A DNA stretch of 64,000 bases, from NCBI GenBank assembly GCA_035501495.1, contig DATJWB010000241.1, positions 1-64,000 on the forward strand, read 5' to 3'. A program made the position numbers and the translations under genes. This document shows positions 27,636-36,173 of this stretch, piece by piece. This stretch comes from JAIQFL01 sp035501495 (GTDB lineage: Bacteria > Acidobacteriota > Terriglobia > Bryobacterales > Bryobacteraceae). The number at the start of each line of letters is the position of its first letter. Within the stretch, counting starts at the first letter, position 1. The notes beneath the pieces are model-generated. The model saw only the letters and a list, made by a program, of their open reading frames with translations. It ran no database searches and was not told the DNA's origin.

Positions 27636-28673
27636 CTACCAGGGCCGCGAGCGGGCCACCGAGATTCCGCGTACCTCGGCGGGCCATTTCCCGGATACCG
27701 CGCAGTAGAAGTGATACAGCACGCCTTCGTGGTAGACCACGGAAGGCTTGTGGGCGTAGGTCGAATCCACCGACCCCGGCGGACCCACGTCGATCAGAAT
27801 CTGATTGACCTTTGCCGGGTGGTAGGGATCGTCGCTCAAAGCGAGCAGGTCGCGCGCCTTGCCCTGTTTGTCGAGGCTGTAGTAGAACATCGCCCAACGC
27901 TTGCCGTCCAGCAGCACGCACGGGTCGCTCGCGAAGCGTTCGTCCCAACTGCCGGGTCCGCCGTTTGGAATAATCGGATTGCCCTCGAAACGCCGCCAGG
28001 CCTTGAGATCGCGCGAGGTGGCGAGCCCGGTCTGCTCGCGCCACCCGCCGCCCTGCTCCTTCGGCAGAACGCGGGTCTTCGCGTTATAGAAGAGGTAGTA
28101 GGTGCCGCGGTACTCGACGATGCAAGGCTTGTATAGCCCGCCATTCTCCCAGGCGGCGCCATCTGTGGGCAGCAGGCACGGCGCGTCCGTCTGCCAGTGC
28201 ATCAGGTCGTCGCTCCAGCACAGGCCGATCACTGCCGGCCCCTGCTCGTATCCGGCGTTGGGATAGGCGTGATAGGCGCCCAGGAATCGGCGGTTCACCG
28301 GCCTCAAGTCGCCCGCCGAGTGCATCTCGTTGCTCCGCAGAATCCAGTTCATGGCGACGTTGTAGCGCGTGACCTCGGATGTCGGATCGCGGCGCAAGAT
28401 GCAGCCGAGCCGCTTCCATTCGGTCAGATTGCCGGAGACCGCGAGCCCGGTCTGATAGCCGGTCCCATCGAACCCGACGTAGGTCATGTAGAACTGGCCA
28501 GCGTGGTGAAAGACGAACGGACAGTCGACGGACTTCGAGTCGAATGCGCCTTCCTCCACGGAAGCGGAGAGGACGAGCTTGCCGTATTTGAAGGGCGTAG
28601 CGTAGCGGCTGGTTTCGTCGGCGGGGGCGAAAGGGGCCGTGCCCAGCATGGTCAAAATCGCGCGGCGTGTCAT
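27636..28673 (-). CDS. Exported GH43-like five-bladed propeller hydrolase
   Basis: A 345-residue protein with an N-terminal MTRRAILTMLG, which could be a Tat-type or Sec signal. The ATG at 28673 is chosen; the frame extends upstream without a signal. It looks like the five-bladed propeller of GH43/GH32-related clans: VDCPFVFHHAGQFYMTYVGF, YKPCIVEYRGTYYLFYNAKT, FASDPCVLLDGKRWAMFYY and HKPSVVYHEGVLYHFYCAV mark the blades. Exact family and linkage are not clear. It lies 37 bases upstream of the GH32 gene and is probably cotranscribed with it. Confidence 0.75.
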   Translation of the reverse strand: MTRRAILTMLGTAPFAPADETSRYATPFKYGKLVLSASVEEGAFDSKSVDCPFVFHHAGQFYMTYVGFDGTGYQTGLAVSGNLTEWKRLGCILRRDPTSEVTRYNVAMNWILRSNEMHSAGDLRPVNRRFLGAYHAYPNAGYEQGPAVIGLCWSDDLMHWQTDAPCLLPTDGAAWENGGLYKPCIVEYRGTYYLFYNAKTRVLPKEQGGGWREQTGLATSRDLKAWRRFEGNPIIPNGGPGSWDERFASDPCVLLDGKRWAMFYYSLDKQGKARDLLALSDDPYHPAKVNQILIDVGPPGSVDSTYAHKPSVVYHEGVLYHFYCAVSGKWPAEVRGISVARSRPW

Positions 28674-28814
28674 GGGCTTTATGTCCTCGATCACGGTTCT
28701 ATTATGGGGCGCGGGACGCCTGCAGGGGATTGCAGCACTGCCGCATGCGCAGACTTTCGGGACTCCTTTGCTCGGAACGATGCAGTCCGTGACACGACCC
28801 GAATCCAAAGTCGC

Positions 28815-28869
28815 TTGACTCTCACCGACCCTTTGTGTGATTATTCATAATAGTGAATAAAAATTCACA
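28815..28869 (+). promoter_or_regulatory. argF promoter and ARG box
   Basis: TTGACT (28815-28820) and GATTAT (28839-28844), 18 bases apart, make a plausible promoter. Directly downstream, AGTGAATAAAAATTCACA (28852-28869) fits the ArgR operator consensus TNTGAATWWWWATTCANW almost perfectly. A second overlapping palindrome, TTATTCA to TGAATAA, covers 28841-28860. A bound ArgR hexamer here would block transcription of argF-argG-argH-argR. Confidence 0.8.
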
Positions 28870-28875
28870 ACGAGT

Positions 28876-29820
28876 ATGGCGCCTGTCGTGACTCCGAACC
28901 AGATCCTCAAAGCCGCCGCGAGCGATCTCCTTCGCGATCTCGACCTCACCAACGACGAGCTGCTCTATCTGCTCGATCTCGCCGACGAAGTGAAGCGTTC
29001 CCCGCGCGACTTTGCCCATCTGTTGGATGGTAAGTCGATCGCCCTGCTGTTCGAGAAGCCGTCGCTGCGGACCAAGCTCACGTTCGAGTTGGCGATCCGC
29101 CAGTTGGGCGGCGATTCGGTCTTCCTGGAAGGCCCGATCGGCGTCCGCGAGCCGCTCAAGGACGTTGCTCGCAACCTGGATCGCTGGGTAGATGGCCTCG
29201 TCGCCCGCGTCTTCGCGCAGAGCACCGTGGAGGATTTGGCGCGATGGTCGTCCGTGCCGGTGATTAACGCCTTGAGCGACGCTTACCATCCGTGCCAGGC
29301 GCTGGCCGATGTGCAGACCATCGGCGAACGCTTCGGCGGATTGAAGGGCCTCAAGCTGACCTTCATCGGCGACGGGAACAACGTGGCGCAGTCGCTGATG
29401 CTGACGGCCTTACGCCTCGGGATGGATTTTGCGCTGGGCTGCCCGCTGGGATATCTTCCCAATCCCGAGATGGTGGCGCAGGCCGAGGGCCTGGCGGCTG
29501 TCTCCGGCGCCTCGCTGCTGATCACTCACGACACCACCGCCGCCGTGGCGGGCGCGCATGCCGTCTATACCGACGTCTGGGCCAGCATGGGGCAGGAGCA
29601 GGAATCCGTTCAGCGGCGCAAAGATTTTCACGAATACCAGGTGAACGACAAGCTCTTCGCGATGGCGCGGCCCGAGGCGGTGTTCATGCACTGCCTGCCT
29701 GCCAAGCGAGGAGAAGAGACCACCGACTCGATCATGGAACACGAACGCTCCGTGGTGTTTCAGCAGGCCGAGAACCGCCTGCACGCCCAGAAGGCGCTGC
29801 TCCTGATGATGCTGACATAA
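28876..29820 (+). CDS. argF: Ornithine carbamoyltransferase
   Basis: A 314-residue cytoplasmic enzyme that makes citrulline from ornithine and carbamoyl phosphate. The carbamoyl-phosphate loop reads FEKPSLRTKLTFE (commonly S-T-R-T-R), followed by the HPCQALAD motif and the ornithine-binding HCLPAKRGEE. These are as expected for ArgF; the acetyl- and succinyl-ornithine enzymes differ in the second half. First gene of the arginine operon, just after the ARG box. Confidence 0.95.
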   Translation: MAPVVTPNQILKAAASDLLRDLDLTNDELLYLLDLADEVKRSPRDFAHLLDGKSIALLFEKPSLRTKLTFELAIRQLGGDSVFLEGPIGVREPLKDVARNLDRWVDGLVARVFAQSTVEDLARWSSVPVINALSDAYHPCQALADVQTIGERFGGLKGLKLTFIGDGNNVAQSLMLTALRLGMDFALGCPLGYLPNPEMVAQAEGLAAVSGASLLITHDTTAAVAGAHAVYTDVWASMGQEQESVQRRKDFHEYQVNDKLFAMARPEAVFMHCLPAKRGEETTDSIMEHERSVVFQQAENRLHAQKALLLMMLT

Positions 29821-29853
29821 TCGAATAGCCCGGCCTGGACCGGGCCAAAATTT

Positions 29854-31071
29854 ATGAGCAAACCGAAAAAAGTGGCTCTCGCCTACTCGGGCGGGTTGGA
29901 TACCTCTGTCATTATTCCGTGGCTGAAGGAAAACTACGGATGCGAAGTCGTCGCGGTGTGCGGCGATATCGGCCAGGGTGGCGACGAACTCACCGGGCTC
30001 GAAGAGAAAGCGCGCAAGACCGGCGCCTCGGAAGTTCACATCGAGGACATGCGCGAAGAGTTTGTTTCGCAGTACCTCTGGAAGCTGGTTCGCTCGGGCG
30101 GCGTTTACGAGCACAAGTACCTGTTGGGCACTTCCATCGCACGGCCGCTGCTGGCCAAGAAGCAGGTGGAAGTGGCGCTGGCGACCGGTTGCGACGCGCT
30201 GGCGCACGGCTGCACGGGAAAAGGCAACGACCAGGTGCGCTTCGAGCTCACCTACAAGGCGCTGGCGCCGCATTTGGCGGTGATCGCTCCGTGGCGCGAA
30301 TGGAAGATCGTGTCGCGCGAGGACGCCATTGAGTATGCCGCCAGACACCAAGTCCCGATCTCCGCATCCACAACCAAGATTTATAGCCGCGACCGCAATA
30401 TCTGGCACATCTCCCACGAAGGCGGGGCGCTCGAAGATCCCGCCAACAGCGCCCCCGACGACATCTGGATGCTCACCAGGAGTCCCTCTGAAGCCCCCAA
30501 CCAGCCCGGCGAAGTGTCCATCGCGTTCGAGAAAGGCGTCCCGGTTTCTGTGAATGGCAAGACCATGAAGGCCTTCGAACTGCTCGAGACGCTCAACGCC
30601 ATCGGCGCGGAGCATGGGATCGGACGGATCGACCTGGTGGAGAACCGCTTCGTAGGAATGAAGTCGCGCGGCTGCTATGAGACTCCGGGCGGCAGTCTGA
30701 TCATGTTCGCCATCCGCGAACTGGAGGCTCTCACGCTCGACAGGAACACCCTCCACTACAAGCAGCAGCGCGCATTGGAATACGCCGAGATGGTGTACAA
30801 CGGACTCTGGTTCACGCCGCTGCGCGAATCGCTCGACGCCTTCTTCGAGAAGGTCAGCGAGTCGGCCTCGGGCGAAGTGAAGCTGCGGCTCTACAAGGGA
30901 AACATCGAGCCGCTATCGCGGAAGTCGCCAAATTCGCTTTATTCGCTCGATATCGCCAGCTTCACAATGGGCGCCAGCTACGATCAGAAGGACGCGCTCG
31001 GATTCATCAATCTGGTGGGGCTGCCCATCAAGGTGCGGGCGTTGAAGAGCCAGGACGGCGGTAAGAAATGA
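29854..31071 (+). CDS. argG: Argininosuccinate synthase
   Basis: A 405-residue ATP-dependent ligase joining citrulline and aspartate. The N-terminal PP-loop motif is VALAYSGGLDTSVIIPWL; the citrulline/aspartate region has HGCTGKGNDQVRFE. Length and motifs are normal for the short bacterial type. It is 33 bases downstream of argF and separated from argH by a spacer containing a REP-like hairpin. Confidence 0.97.
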   Translation: MSKPKKVALAYSGGLDTSVIIPWLKENYGCEVVAVCGDIGQGGDELTGLEEKARKTGASEVHIEDMREEFVSQYLWKLVRSGGVYEHKYLLGTSIARPLLAKKQVEVALATGCDALAHGCTGKGNDQVRFELTYKALAPHLAVIAPWREWKIVSREDAIEYAARHQVPISASTTKIYSRDRNIWHISHEGGALEDPANSAPDDIWMLTRSPSEAPNQPGEVSIAFEKGVPVSVNGKTMKAFELLETLNAIGAEHGIGRIDLVENRFVGMKSRGCYETPGGSLIMFAIRELEALTLDRNTLHYKQQRALEYAEMVYNGLWFTPLRESLDAFFEKVSESASGEVKLRLYKGNIEPLSRKSPNSLYSLDIASFTMGASYDQKDALGFINLVGLPIKVRALKSQDGGKK

Positions 31072-31083
31072 TGGCTGGCCCGC

Positions 31084-31129
31084 GTGGCGCAGGCACTCCT
31101 GCCTGCCGCGTCCCCACTCACGGGGACGC
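31084..31129 (+). repeat. REP-like repeat, copy 3, between argG and argH
   Basis: Begins GTGGCGCAGGCACTCCTGCC and runs through GTCCCCACTCACGGGGAC, two successive hairpins, ending 18 bases before argH. It equals the left half of the element at 18149. In the transcript it could form a stem between the two cistrons. Confidence 0.75.
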
Positions 31130-31147
31130 TTTCAGGGAAGGTCTGCA

Positions 31148-32530
31148 ATGAAGCTCTGGGGCGGACGTTTCGAATCCGGGCCGTCGGAGGTCTTCGAGCG
31201 CTTTTCGGGATCGCTCGACTTCGACCGCCGGCTGATCGACGCCGACATTCGAGGCTCCCAGGCTTTCGCCCGCGCGCTGGAACGCGTCGGCATCCTCACC
31301 GTCGAAGAGCGCGGCGCGATCGTGACAGCGTTCGACCAGATCCTCGAGGAATCAGCCGACCCTTCCTTCTACGCAGGTGCGACCGATGAAGACGTCCATA
31401 CGCTGGTGATCCGCAAGCTCAAGGAGCGCGCGGGCGCCGTGGCCGACAAGATCCACACCGGCCGCAGCCGCAACGAACAGGTCTCGCTGGACACCCGTCT
31501 GTGGCTGCGCGCCGAGTGCGATGAAGTGCGCGGGTTGCTTTGTAAACTCATGGAGGCCCTCCTACGCCTGGCCGCGGAGTATCCCGACGCGGTGATTCCC
31601 GGTTACACTCACATGCGCCGCGCGCAGGCAGTCCTGTGGCCGCATTACCTTCTCGCCTATTTCGAGATGCTGGCGCGCGACTGGGAGCGTTTCGGCGATG
31701 CCCGCCGCCGCACGAATCTGCTGCCGCTGGGCTCGGGTGCGCTGGCCGGCAGCGGATTTCCATTCGACCGCCCCGCCATCGCCCGCGACCTGAACTTCGA
31801 AGACATCACCGCCAACAGCATGGACGTCTCGGCCGACCGCGACTTCGCCCTCGACTTCCTTTACGCCGCTACCGTCACCACGATCCACCTGAGCCGCCTG
31901 GCCGAGGACTGGATCCTCTATTCCAGCGAGGAGTTCGGCTGGCTGGAGTTGGGCGACGGCGTGACCAGCGGGTCGAGCCTCATGCCGCAAAAGAAGAATC
32001 CGGATTCGCTCGAGCTGATCCGCGGAAAGAGCGGGCGGGTGATGGGCTGCCTGACCTCTCTGATGGTGACTCTCAAGGGTCTGCCCATGACCTACAATCG
32101 CGATATGCAGGAGGACAAGGTACCCCTCTTCGAGGCCGCCGACCAGCTGCGCGGATCACTTGAAATGGCGCGCGCCGTGGTGGAGTCCGTGAAACTGCAC
32201 GCGGCGCGCCCGGCGGCCGGCGCAGAGGAGAGTTGGGTCGTCGCGACCGATCTGGCCGAAGCGCTCGCGCGAGCCGGCACCCCGTTTCACCAGGCACACC
32301 AGATCGTGGGCCGGTTCGTGCTCGAGAGCGTCCGCAGCGGTAAGAAACCGGGAGACTGGACTCCCGAAGAGATGCAGCGCTTTGCGCCGGAATTCACCGG
32401 CGAGATGGCCGCCTTGCTCGATCCGCGGCGCGGCATGCGATCGCGCGAGGTGCCGGGCGGCACCGGACCGAAAGCCGTGGCGGCTGCTCTCTCCGCCGCC
32501 CAGGAGCGCCTCGAAAGGATGATGGCATGA
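31148..32530 (+). CDS. argH: Argininosuccinate lyase
   Basis: A 460-residue enzyme of the fumarase/aspartase superfamily that releases fumarate and arginine. Landmarks are MKLWGGRFESGPSEVF at the start, HTGRSRNEQV, and the signature GSSLMPQKKNPDSLE with the flexible catalytic loop. The stop overlaps argR by four bases, so the two are translationally coupled. Confidence 0.97.
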   Translation: MKLWGGRFESGPSEVFERFSGSLDFDRRLIDADIRGSQAFARALERVGILTVEERGAIVTAFDQILEESADPSFYAGATDEDVHTLVIRKLKERAGAVADKIHTGRSRNEQVSLDTRLWLRAECDEVRGLLCKLMEALLRLAAEYPDAVIPGYTHMRRAQAVLWPHYLLAYFEMLARDWERFGDARRRTNLLPLGSGALAGSGFPFDRPAIARDLNFEDITANSMDVSADRDFALDFLYAATVTTIHLSRLAEDWILYSSEEFGWLELGDGVTSGSSLMPQKKNPDSLELIRGKSGRVMGCLTSLMVTLKGLPMTYNRDMQEDKVPLFEAADQLRGSLEMARAVVESVKLHAARPAAGAEESWVVATDLAEALARAGTPFHQAHQIVGRFVLESVRSGKKPGDWTPEEMQRFAPEFTGEMAALLDPRRGMRSREVPGGTGPKAVAAALSAAQERLERMMA

Positions 32531-32964
32531 CGAAAACCTACCGCCAGGGGCAGATCCTCAAGCTCATTCGCAGCATGAAGATTTCGACACAGGACGAACT
32601 GTCCCACGAACTCGGGAAGTTGGGCATCGCCGCCACCCAGGTGACGCTGTCACGCGACATTCGCGATTTGCGGCTGGTGAAGACCCGGGACGGCTATCAG
32701 GAGATGGCGCCCGAGGAAATCGGTCCGCAATTCTCGATGTTGGCCGCGGAGTTCCTCAAAGACGTCCTGCGCGCGCAGAACCTGATCATATTGAAGACCT
32801 CGCCCGGCAACGCGAACGCCGTAGCGGTGGCGCTCGACAACGAGGAGTGGCCGCAGGTCATCGGGACGATTGCGGGCGACGACACGATTCTGGTGATCAC
32901 ACCGGACACCCCCACCGGAGAGGCCGTCCAGGAGAAACTGCTGGAGTTGCTGGATAAGGGCTGA
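32527..32964 (+). CDS. argR: Arginine repressor
   Basis: A 145-residue ArgR/AhrC-type regulator. The N-terminal winged helix has TQDELSHELGKLGIAATQVT and LSRDIRDLRLVK; the C-terminal domain has the arginine-binding and trimer region with GTIAGDDTILVI. It closes the operon whose promoter carries the ARG box, giving a simple negative-feedback loop with arginine as co-repressor. Confidence 0.95.
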   Translation: MTKTYRQGQILKLIRSMKISTQDELSHELGKLGIAATQVTLSRDIRDLRLVKTRDGYQEMAPEEIGPQFSMLAAEFLKDVLRAQNLIILKTSPGNANAVAVALDNEEWPQVIGTIAGDDTILVITPDTPTGEAVQEKLLELLDKG

Positions 32965-33186
32965 GGTTGAGGGGAAGGCGGGCTTGACTTTCAGGTGGCC
33001 TCCTGCCTGTACTCATGGGCCCGGTCGGCCCAAGCTAGGCCGCGGGCCTGGAATGCGTGAGCGCGACACATTTGGCACGTCCCCGCCTACCAAATACCCG
33101 CCCACTCCCCCTATTTGCGGCTTGGGGGTACCATGAGAACAGCACGTTATACTGTAATTTAAGACTCGGAGTTACCGGAACGCCCC

Positions 33187-34008
33187 ATGGCTGAAATGAG
33201 CGTCATCTGGCTGCGCGTGGCCGCCGCGTTGTACTCGATCGGTCTCCTGCACGCCATCCTTACCCTGGTCCGCAGGCGGGAACACCTCTTCCGTGTCGCC
33301 TTGGGCGCCTTCGGGCTGGGATCCGTCTTCCACTTTGTCTCGATCGTCGAAGAGGGCCTCCTGAACGCCCGCTGCCCCATCGCCAACATCTACGAAACCC
33401 TCTCCATGTGCGCCTTCCTCATCGTGGTGGTGTACCTGATCGTGCACTGGCGCTACCGGATGGAGAGCCTCAGCGTGTTCATCTTCCCGCTGGTTTTCGT
33501 GATGTCGCTGGTCTCCACCTTGGGCAACCCCGTGAGCGCGTGGACCAACCCGGTGGTTCGCAATACCTGGCTTACCGTGCACATCGTGCTCGTGCTCCTG
33601 GGTATCGCCGCGCTGCTGTTCACTGCCGTCGCCTCGCTGCTCTACCTGTTCCAGGAGCGCGAGCTGAAGACCAAAAAGCCCCGCAAGTTTTACTACCGGC
33701 TGCCTGCATTGGGCACCCTCGACGATCTTATTTCGAAGTTCATGGCGGTGGGTTTCGTCCTAATGACGCTTGGCGTGATCGCGGCCAGCACGTGGGCCTC
33801 GGTAGAACTGAAGAGCGACTGGATCGGCCAGCCGAAGATCGCGCTCTCATTTTTTTCGTGGGGCATTTATATGGCCCTGGTTTTTTTGCGGACCACCGCG
33901 GGATGGCGCGGAAGAAAGGCCGCCATCATGACGGTCACCGTTCTCGGATTGTCCGCGGCCACCTGGGCCGCCCACGCGCGGCTCGGCACGTTGTTCTTTA
34001 AACCATGA
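33187..34008 (+). CDS. HemX/CcsA-like membrane protein
   Basis: A 273-residue integral membrane protein with about eight hydrophobic helices and the pattern NIYETLSMCAFLIVVVYL found in CcsA/HemX proteins. The haem-handling tryptophan motif of true CcsA (WAxxAWGxYWxWDPKE) is replaced by WASVELKSDWIGQPK, and the family's later WLIY becomes WGIY. This and its position directly before hemA (four-base overlap) point to a HemX role in glutamyl-tRNA reductase control rather than cytochrome c assembly; that is inference. ATG at 33187 or the one nine bases later are both possible. Confidence 0.85.
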   Translation: MAEMSVIWLRVAAALYSIGLLHAILTLVRRREHLFRVALGAFGLGSVFHFVSIVEEGLLNARCPIANIYETLSMCAFLIVVVYLIVHWRYRMESLSVFIFPLVFVMSLVSTLGNPVSAWTNPVVRNTWLTVHIVLVLLGIAALLFTAVASLLYLFQERELKTKKPRKFYYRLPALGTLDDLISKFMAVGFVLMTLGVIAASTWASVELKSDWIGQPKIALSFFSWGIYMALVFLRTTAGWRGRKAAIMTVTVLGLSAATWAAHARLGTLFFKP

Positions 34009-35270
34009 AGCTGCTCATCACCGGCGTCAGTCATAAGACCGCCCCCGTCGAGGTGCGCGAATGCCTTGCGTTCCGGGAAGACACGCTTCCGTCGGCTCTG
34101 GCGGACCTGAAATCGCGCGAAGGCGTCACGGAGGCTGTGATCCTTTCCACCTGTAATCGCGTGGAGATCACGGTGACCACCGAAGACCAGGCCGACCCCC
34201 AGTCCATCGTCAGCTCATTCCTCGCCGACCGCAAAGCCGTAGGCGCGGACAGCATCGAGCCGTATCTCTACCGGCACGAAGGGGAAGCCGCGATTCATCA
34301 TCTTTTCCGCGTGGCTGCCAGCCTGGACTCCATGGTGGTCGGCGAGCCGCAGATCCTCGGGCAGTTAAAGGGCGCCTATGCCGCCGCCAAAGACTGCGGC
34401 GCGGTTTGCGGTTGGCTCGATGGACTGATGGCGCGCGCCTTCAGCGTCGCCAAGCGCGTCCGATCGGAGACCGGCATCGGGCAGATGGCCGTATCGGTGA
34501 GCTATGCCGCGGTGGAACTGGCGCGCAAGATCTTCGGGTCCCTTTCCAACCGCACCATCATGATCGTGGGCGCGGGCAAGATGTCCGAGCTTGCAGCCCG
34601 CCACCTGCGGCGCTCCGGCGCTTCCCACGTGTTCGTCACCAACCGCACACACGAACGCGCCGTCGAAATGGCCAAGCTGTTTCAGGGCACGCCCGTCGAG
34701 TACACGCGCTTCGTCAGCATGCTGCCCGAGGTGGATATCGTGATCACCTCTTCGGGCGCGCCTCACTACATCCTGCGCAAGGAGGACATGCACCGGATCA
34801 TCACCGCGCGGCGCAACAGGCCGATGTTCCTGATCGATATCGCGGTGCCACGGAATATCGAGCCGGCCGTCAACGAGGTGGACAACGTCTTCCTCTACGA
34901 CATCGACGACCTGCAGGAGGTGGTGAACGCCAACCTGCGCGAGCGCATGAAAGAGGCCGACCACGCCGAGACCCTGGTCACCGAGGAAGTCCAGCGCATG
35001 ATGGCTCGGCTCAAGGTGGCGGAAGTCACGCCCACGATTGTCGGCCTGCAGGAGCAGCTCGAGGCGATCCGCAGCTCCGAAATCGAAAAGGTGAGGCGCA
35101 AATGCGGGCCGTTCACGCCCGAACTGGAGCAGGCGATTGAAATGCTGACGCGCGGCATCGTAAACAAGATCGCTCACGGACCCATCTCGGAATTGCGCAA
35201 TCACGCAGGCCGGCCCGAGGGAGCGCACGTCGTGGCTGCCATCCGCAAAGCGTTCCATCTCCAGGACTGA
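34005..35270 (+). CDS. hemA: Glutamyl-tRNA reductase
   Basis: A 421-residue enzyme that reduces glutamyl-tRNA to glutamate-1-semialdehyde, the first committed step of C5-pathway tetrapyrrole synthesis. It starts MKLLITGVSHKTAPVEVRE and has the catalytic cysteine in LSTCNRVEI, the glutamate pocket in DSMVVGEPQILGQLK, the NADPH domain (IMIVGAGKMSELAARHL), and the C-terminal dimerisation helix. Length and motifs are normal. Gene order hemX-hemA-hemC-cobA/hemD, with overlaps, shows one operon. Confidence 0.97.
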   Translation: MKLLITGVSHKTAPVEVRECLAFREDTLPSALADLKSREGVTEAVILSTCNRVEITVTTEDQADPQSIVSSFLADRKAVGADSIEPYLYRHEGEAAIHHLFRVAASLDSMVVGEPQILGQLKGAYAAAKDCGAVCGWLDGLMARAFSVAKRVRSETGIGQMAVSVSYAAVELARKIFGSLSNRTIMIVGAGKMSELAARHLRRSGASHVFVTNRTHERAVEMAKLFQGTPVEYTRFVSMLPEVDIVITSSGAPHYILRKEDMHRIITARRNRPMFLIDIAVPRNIEPAVNEVDNVFLYDIDDLQEVVNANLRERMKEADHAETLVTEEVQRMMARLKVAEVTPTIVGLQEQLEAIRSSEIEKVRRKCGPFTPELEQAIEMLTRGIVNKIAHGPISELRNHAGRPEGAHVVAAIRKAFHLQD

Positions 35271-35273
35271 TTC

Positions 35274-36173
35274 ATGCTCGTCATCGCATCGCGCGGCTCG
35301 CAGCTGGCATTGTGGCAGGCCTCCTGGGTGGAGCGGCAGATGACCGCCGCGGGCCACCAGTGCCGCCTCGAAATCATCAAGACCACCGGCGACAAGATCA
35401 CCGACGTACCGCTGGCCAAGGTCGGGACCAAGGGGCTGTTCACCAAGGAAATCGAAGAGGCGCTGCTCGACGGGCGCGCCGACCTGGCGGTGCACAGCCT
35501 GAAGGACCTTCCCACCGAACTGCCTGCCGGGCTGGTGTTGGCGGCGGTTCCCGAGCGCGAGGATCCGCGGGATGCTGTGGTAGGCCGGCGTCTGGCGGAT
35601 CTGCCGCCTGGCGCGAAGGTCGGCACCAGCTCGCTGCGGCGCGCCGCGCAGTTGCGTGCGTTGCGCCCGGATCTCGAGGTGGAATCCGTACGCGGCAATC
35701 TGGATACACGTCTGCGAAAACTCGATGAGGGCCAATACGACTCCATCCTGCTGGCGGCCGCCGGCCTGAAGCGCCTGGGATGGGCAGAACGCATCGCCGA
35801 GATTCTCCCGTCCGAGGTGATGTGCTCGGCCGTCGGACAAGGCGCACTGGCGGTCGAAACACGCGAGTCCGGGCCGGGATTCGAGGCGTGCGCGGTGCTC
35901 GACCACGGGGCCACCCACGCCGCGGTGACCGCCGAGCGCGGCGTGCTCGGCGCGCTTGGTGGAGGTTGCCAGGTGCCCATTGGCGCCCACGCTACAGTGG
36001 AAGACGGATGGCTGCGGATCACGGCCATGGTGGCTTCGCCCGATGGCGCGGAACTGGTGCGCGCCGAAGCCGAAGGGCCGGCGGCGGGTGCCGACTCCAT
36101 CGGCCGCGAGCTGGGCGCGGAACTGCTGCGCCTGGGCGCCCGGCGCATTCTCGATGCGGTCTACAGTGTTTGA
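35274..36173 (+). CDS. hemC: Porphobilinogen deaminase (hydroxymethylbilane synthase)
   Basis: A 299-residue enzyme polymerising four porphobilinogens. Landmarks are IASRGSQLALWQASW, the arginine-rich KVGTSSLRRAAQLRAL, VRGNLDTRLRKL, and the dipyrromethane-carrying cysteine in LGGGCQVPIGAHA. It lies three bases after hemA, and its end overlaps the next gene by eight bases. Confidence 0.96.
   Translation: MLVIASRGSQLALWQASWVERQMTAAGHQCRLEIIKTTGDKITDVPLAKVGTKGLFTKEIEEALLDGRADLAVHSLKDLPTELPAGLVLAAVPEREDPRDAVVGRRLADLPPGAKVGTSSLRRAAQLRALRPDLEVESVRGNLDTRLRKLDEGQYDSILLAAAGLKRLGWAERIAEILPSEVMCSAVGQGALAVETRESGPGFEACAVLDHGATHAAVTAERGVLGALGGGCQVPIGAHATVEDGWLRITAMVASPDGAELVRAEAEGPAAGADSIGRELGAELLRLGARRILDAVYSV

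Noticed and set aside
33122..33153. Possible promoter before the hem operon with TATACT at 33148
   Set aside because: No acceptable -35 lies at 16-18 bases; only the -10 is convincing.
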